Origin: Clostridiales bacterium UBA8960
GTDB lineage: Bacteria > Bacillota > Clostridia > Peptostreptococcales > Acidaminobacteraceae
Direction of reading: 5' to 3'
Assembly (NCBI GenBank): GCA_003482695.1
Contig: DMYC01000314.1
Coordinates: 1-6,193 of the forward strand
Length of the DNA: 6,193 nt
The notes under the pieces: generated by a model
What the model was told of the DNA's origin: nothing
The model's database searches: none
Seen by the model: the letters and a program-made list of their open reading frames with translations, nothing else
Shown: piece by piece, positions 5,393-6,193 of the stretch
How the letters are laid out: each line of letters opens with the position of its first letter
How positions within the stretch are numbered: the first letter of the stretch is position 1
Made by a program: the position numbers and the translations under genes

Positions 5393-6193
5393 ATGAAGAT
5401 TTTAATGACGGGTAACGAAGCGGTTGCTAGAGGTGCGTTTGAAGCTGGCGTAACATATGCAAGTGCGTATCCAGGTACACCAAGTACCGAAATTCTCGAA
5501 AATATGATCGACTATAAAGAAGATCTGATCGCAGAGTGGGCACCTAACGAAAAAGTGGCTTTAGAAACTGTAATTGGCGCTTCAATGGCTGGTGCAAGAA
5601 CACTTGCCGCGATGAAACACGTTGGCGTGAACGTCGCTGCAGATCCACTTTTCACGATTGGTTATACGGGAATTACTGGCGGATTGGTTTTAGTTTCAGC
5701 GGATGATCCGGGATGCCACAGCTCACAAAATGAGCAAGACAACCGTTATTACGCAAAATTTGCTAAAATCGCTTGTATAGAGCCAAGTGATTCTCAAGAA
5801 TCTAAAGATTTTGTTAAAGTTGCTTTTGAAATTTCAGAGCAGTTTGACGTACCTGTGCTTTTCCGTATGACCACACGTGTGTGTCACTCTAAAGGACTTG
5901 TTTCTCATGAGGACAGAGTGCCATTTGAAATCATTCCTTACAAAAAACAACCACAAAAATTCATAGCTGCACCTGCAAATGCAAAATTGTTACACCCAAT
6001 TGTGGAAGAAAAACTTAAGCAAATGGAGATTTTTTCTAACGAAACGCCACTTAATCGTATTGAATGGGGCGGTAAGAAAATCGGTATTGTAACTTCAGGT
6101 GTTGCCTATAACTATGCAAAAGAAGTTTTTGGTGACGATGCATCTTATTTAAAATTGGGCTTTACCTTCCCATTGCCAATGGACAAGATTCGC
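5393..6193 (+). CDS. iorA: Indolepyruvate:ferredoxin oxidoreductase, alpha subunit, N-terminal part
   Basis: IorA, with IorB, oxidatively decarboxylates aryl pyruvates (from transaminated Trp, Phe, Tyr) to arylacetyl-CoA and CO2, reducing ferredoxin; it uses thiamine diphosphate and iron-sulfur clusters and is oxygen-sensitive. The 267 visible codons run to the right edge, less than half of the usual length of about 600. They cover the pyrimidine-binding domain of the 2-oxoacid:ferredoxin oxidoreductase family, with YPGTPSTEI (26-34), NEKVALE (52-58, probably including the glutamate that activates thiamine), KHVGVNVAADPL (75-86) and DDPGCHSSQNEQDNRYYA (104-121). A linker and the next domain follow from about 225 (KKIGIVTSGVAY). 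The thiamine diphosphate-binding and C-terminal ferredoxin domains lie outside the window. The SSQNEQDNR block is typical of IorA rather than pyruvate or 2-ketoisovalerate enzymes. It is probably co-transcribed with ptb. Confidence 0.92.
   Translation, partial: MKILMTGNEAVARGAFEAGVTYASAYPGTPSTEILENMIDYKEDLIAEWAPNEKVALETVIGASMAGARTLAAMKHVGVNVAADPLFTIGYTGITGGLVLVSADDPGCHSSQNEQDNRYYAKFAKIACIEPSDSQESKDFVKVAFEISEQFDVPVLFRMTTRVCHSKGLVSHEDRVPFEIIPYKKQPQKFIAAPANAKLLHPIVEEKLKQMEIFSNETPLNRIEWGGKKIGIVTSGVAYNYAKEVFGDDASYLKLGFTFPLPMDKIR

Noticed and set aside
1..6193. Mycoplasma-type code (TGA as Trp)
   Set aside because: TGA ends several of the genes, and tryptophans in the recognised proteins are TGG.

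Overview
The window looks like chromosomal DNA from an anaerobic, fermentative, moderately AT-rich Gram-positive bacterium (Bacillota, most likely Clostridia). The signs are strong AGGAGG-type ribosome binding sites, TATAAT-like promoters with extended -10 elements, a short GC stem plus T-run terminator, and oxygen-sensitive gene content (a radical SAM enzyme and a ferredoxin-linked 2-oxoacid oxidoreductase). TGA is used as a stop and tryptophan is TGG in the genes read, so the code is standard and not the Mycoplasma type. The genus cannot be fixed from this sequence. There are no RNA genes, insertion sequences, CRISPR arrays or phage genes.

Layout. Positions 1-423 (minus strand) hold the 5' part of an unrecognised gene that runs off the left edge. 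A 130-base divergent intergenic region (about 424-556) carries two back-to-back promoters, each with an extended -10. To the right, a plus-strand operon of three genes runs from 560 to 4283: a B12-binding-type radical SAM protein of the DUF4080 class, NAD kinase (nadK) overlapping it by 4 bases, and a TPR-repeat protein 17 bases further on. The operon ends at a clear intrinsic terminator (4299-4330).

A second plus-strand transcription unit starts after a 140-base leader region that holds a promoter, an inverted repeat over the -35 box and an 8-base palindrome. It encodes a phosphate butyryltransferase-type enzyme (4426-5337) and then the alpha subunit of indolepyruvate:ferredoxin oxidoreductase (from 5393, cut by the right edge).

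How the genes work together. The second unit makes metabolic sense. IorA (with an IorB expected beyond the window) would oxidatively decarboxylate 2-oxoacids from transaminated aromatic or branched amino acids to acyl-CoA and reduced ferredoxin. The Ptb-type enzyme would convert the acyl-CoA to an acyl phosphate that a butyrate kinase-like enzyme can use to make ATP. The first operon joins NADP supply (NadK) to a radical SAM enzyme of unknown substrate and a TPR scaffold; the link between them is positional only. Nothing here is a clearly new biological system. The points most worth a second look are the radical SAM/nadK/TPR operon, the candidate operator in front of ptb, and the unusual residues in the second NadK motif.
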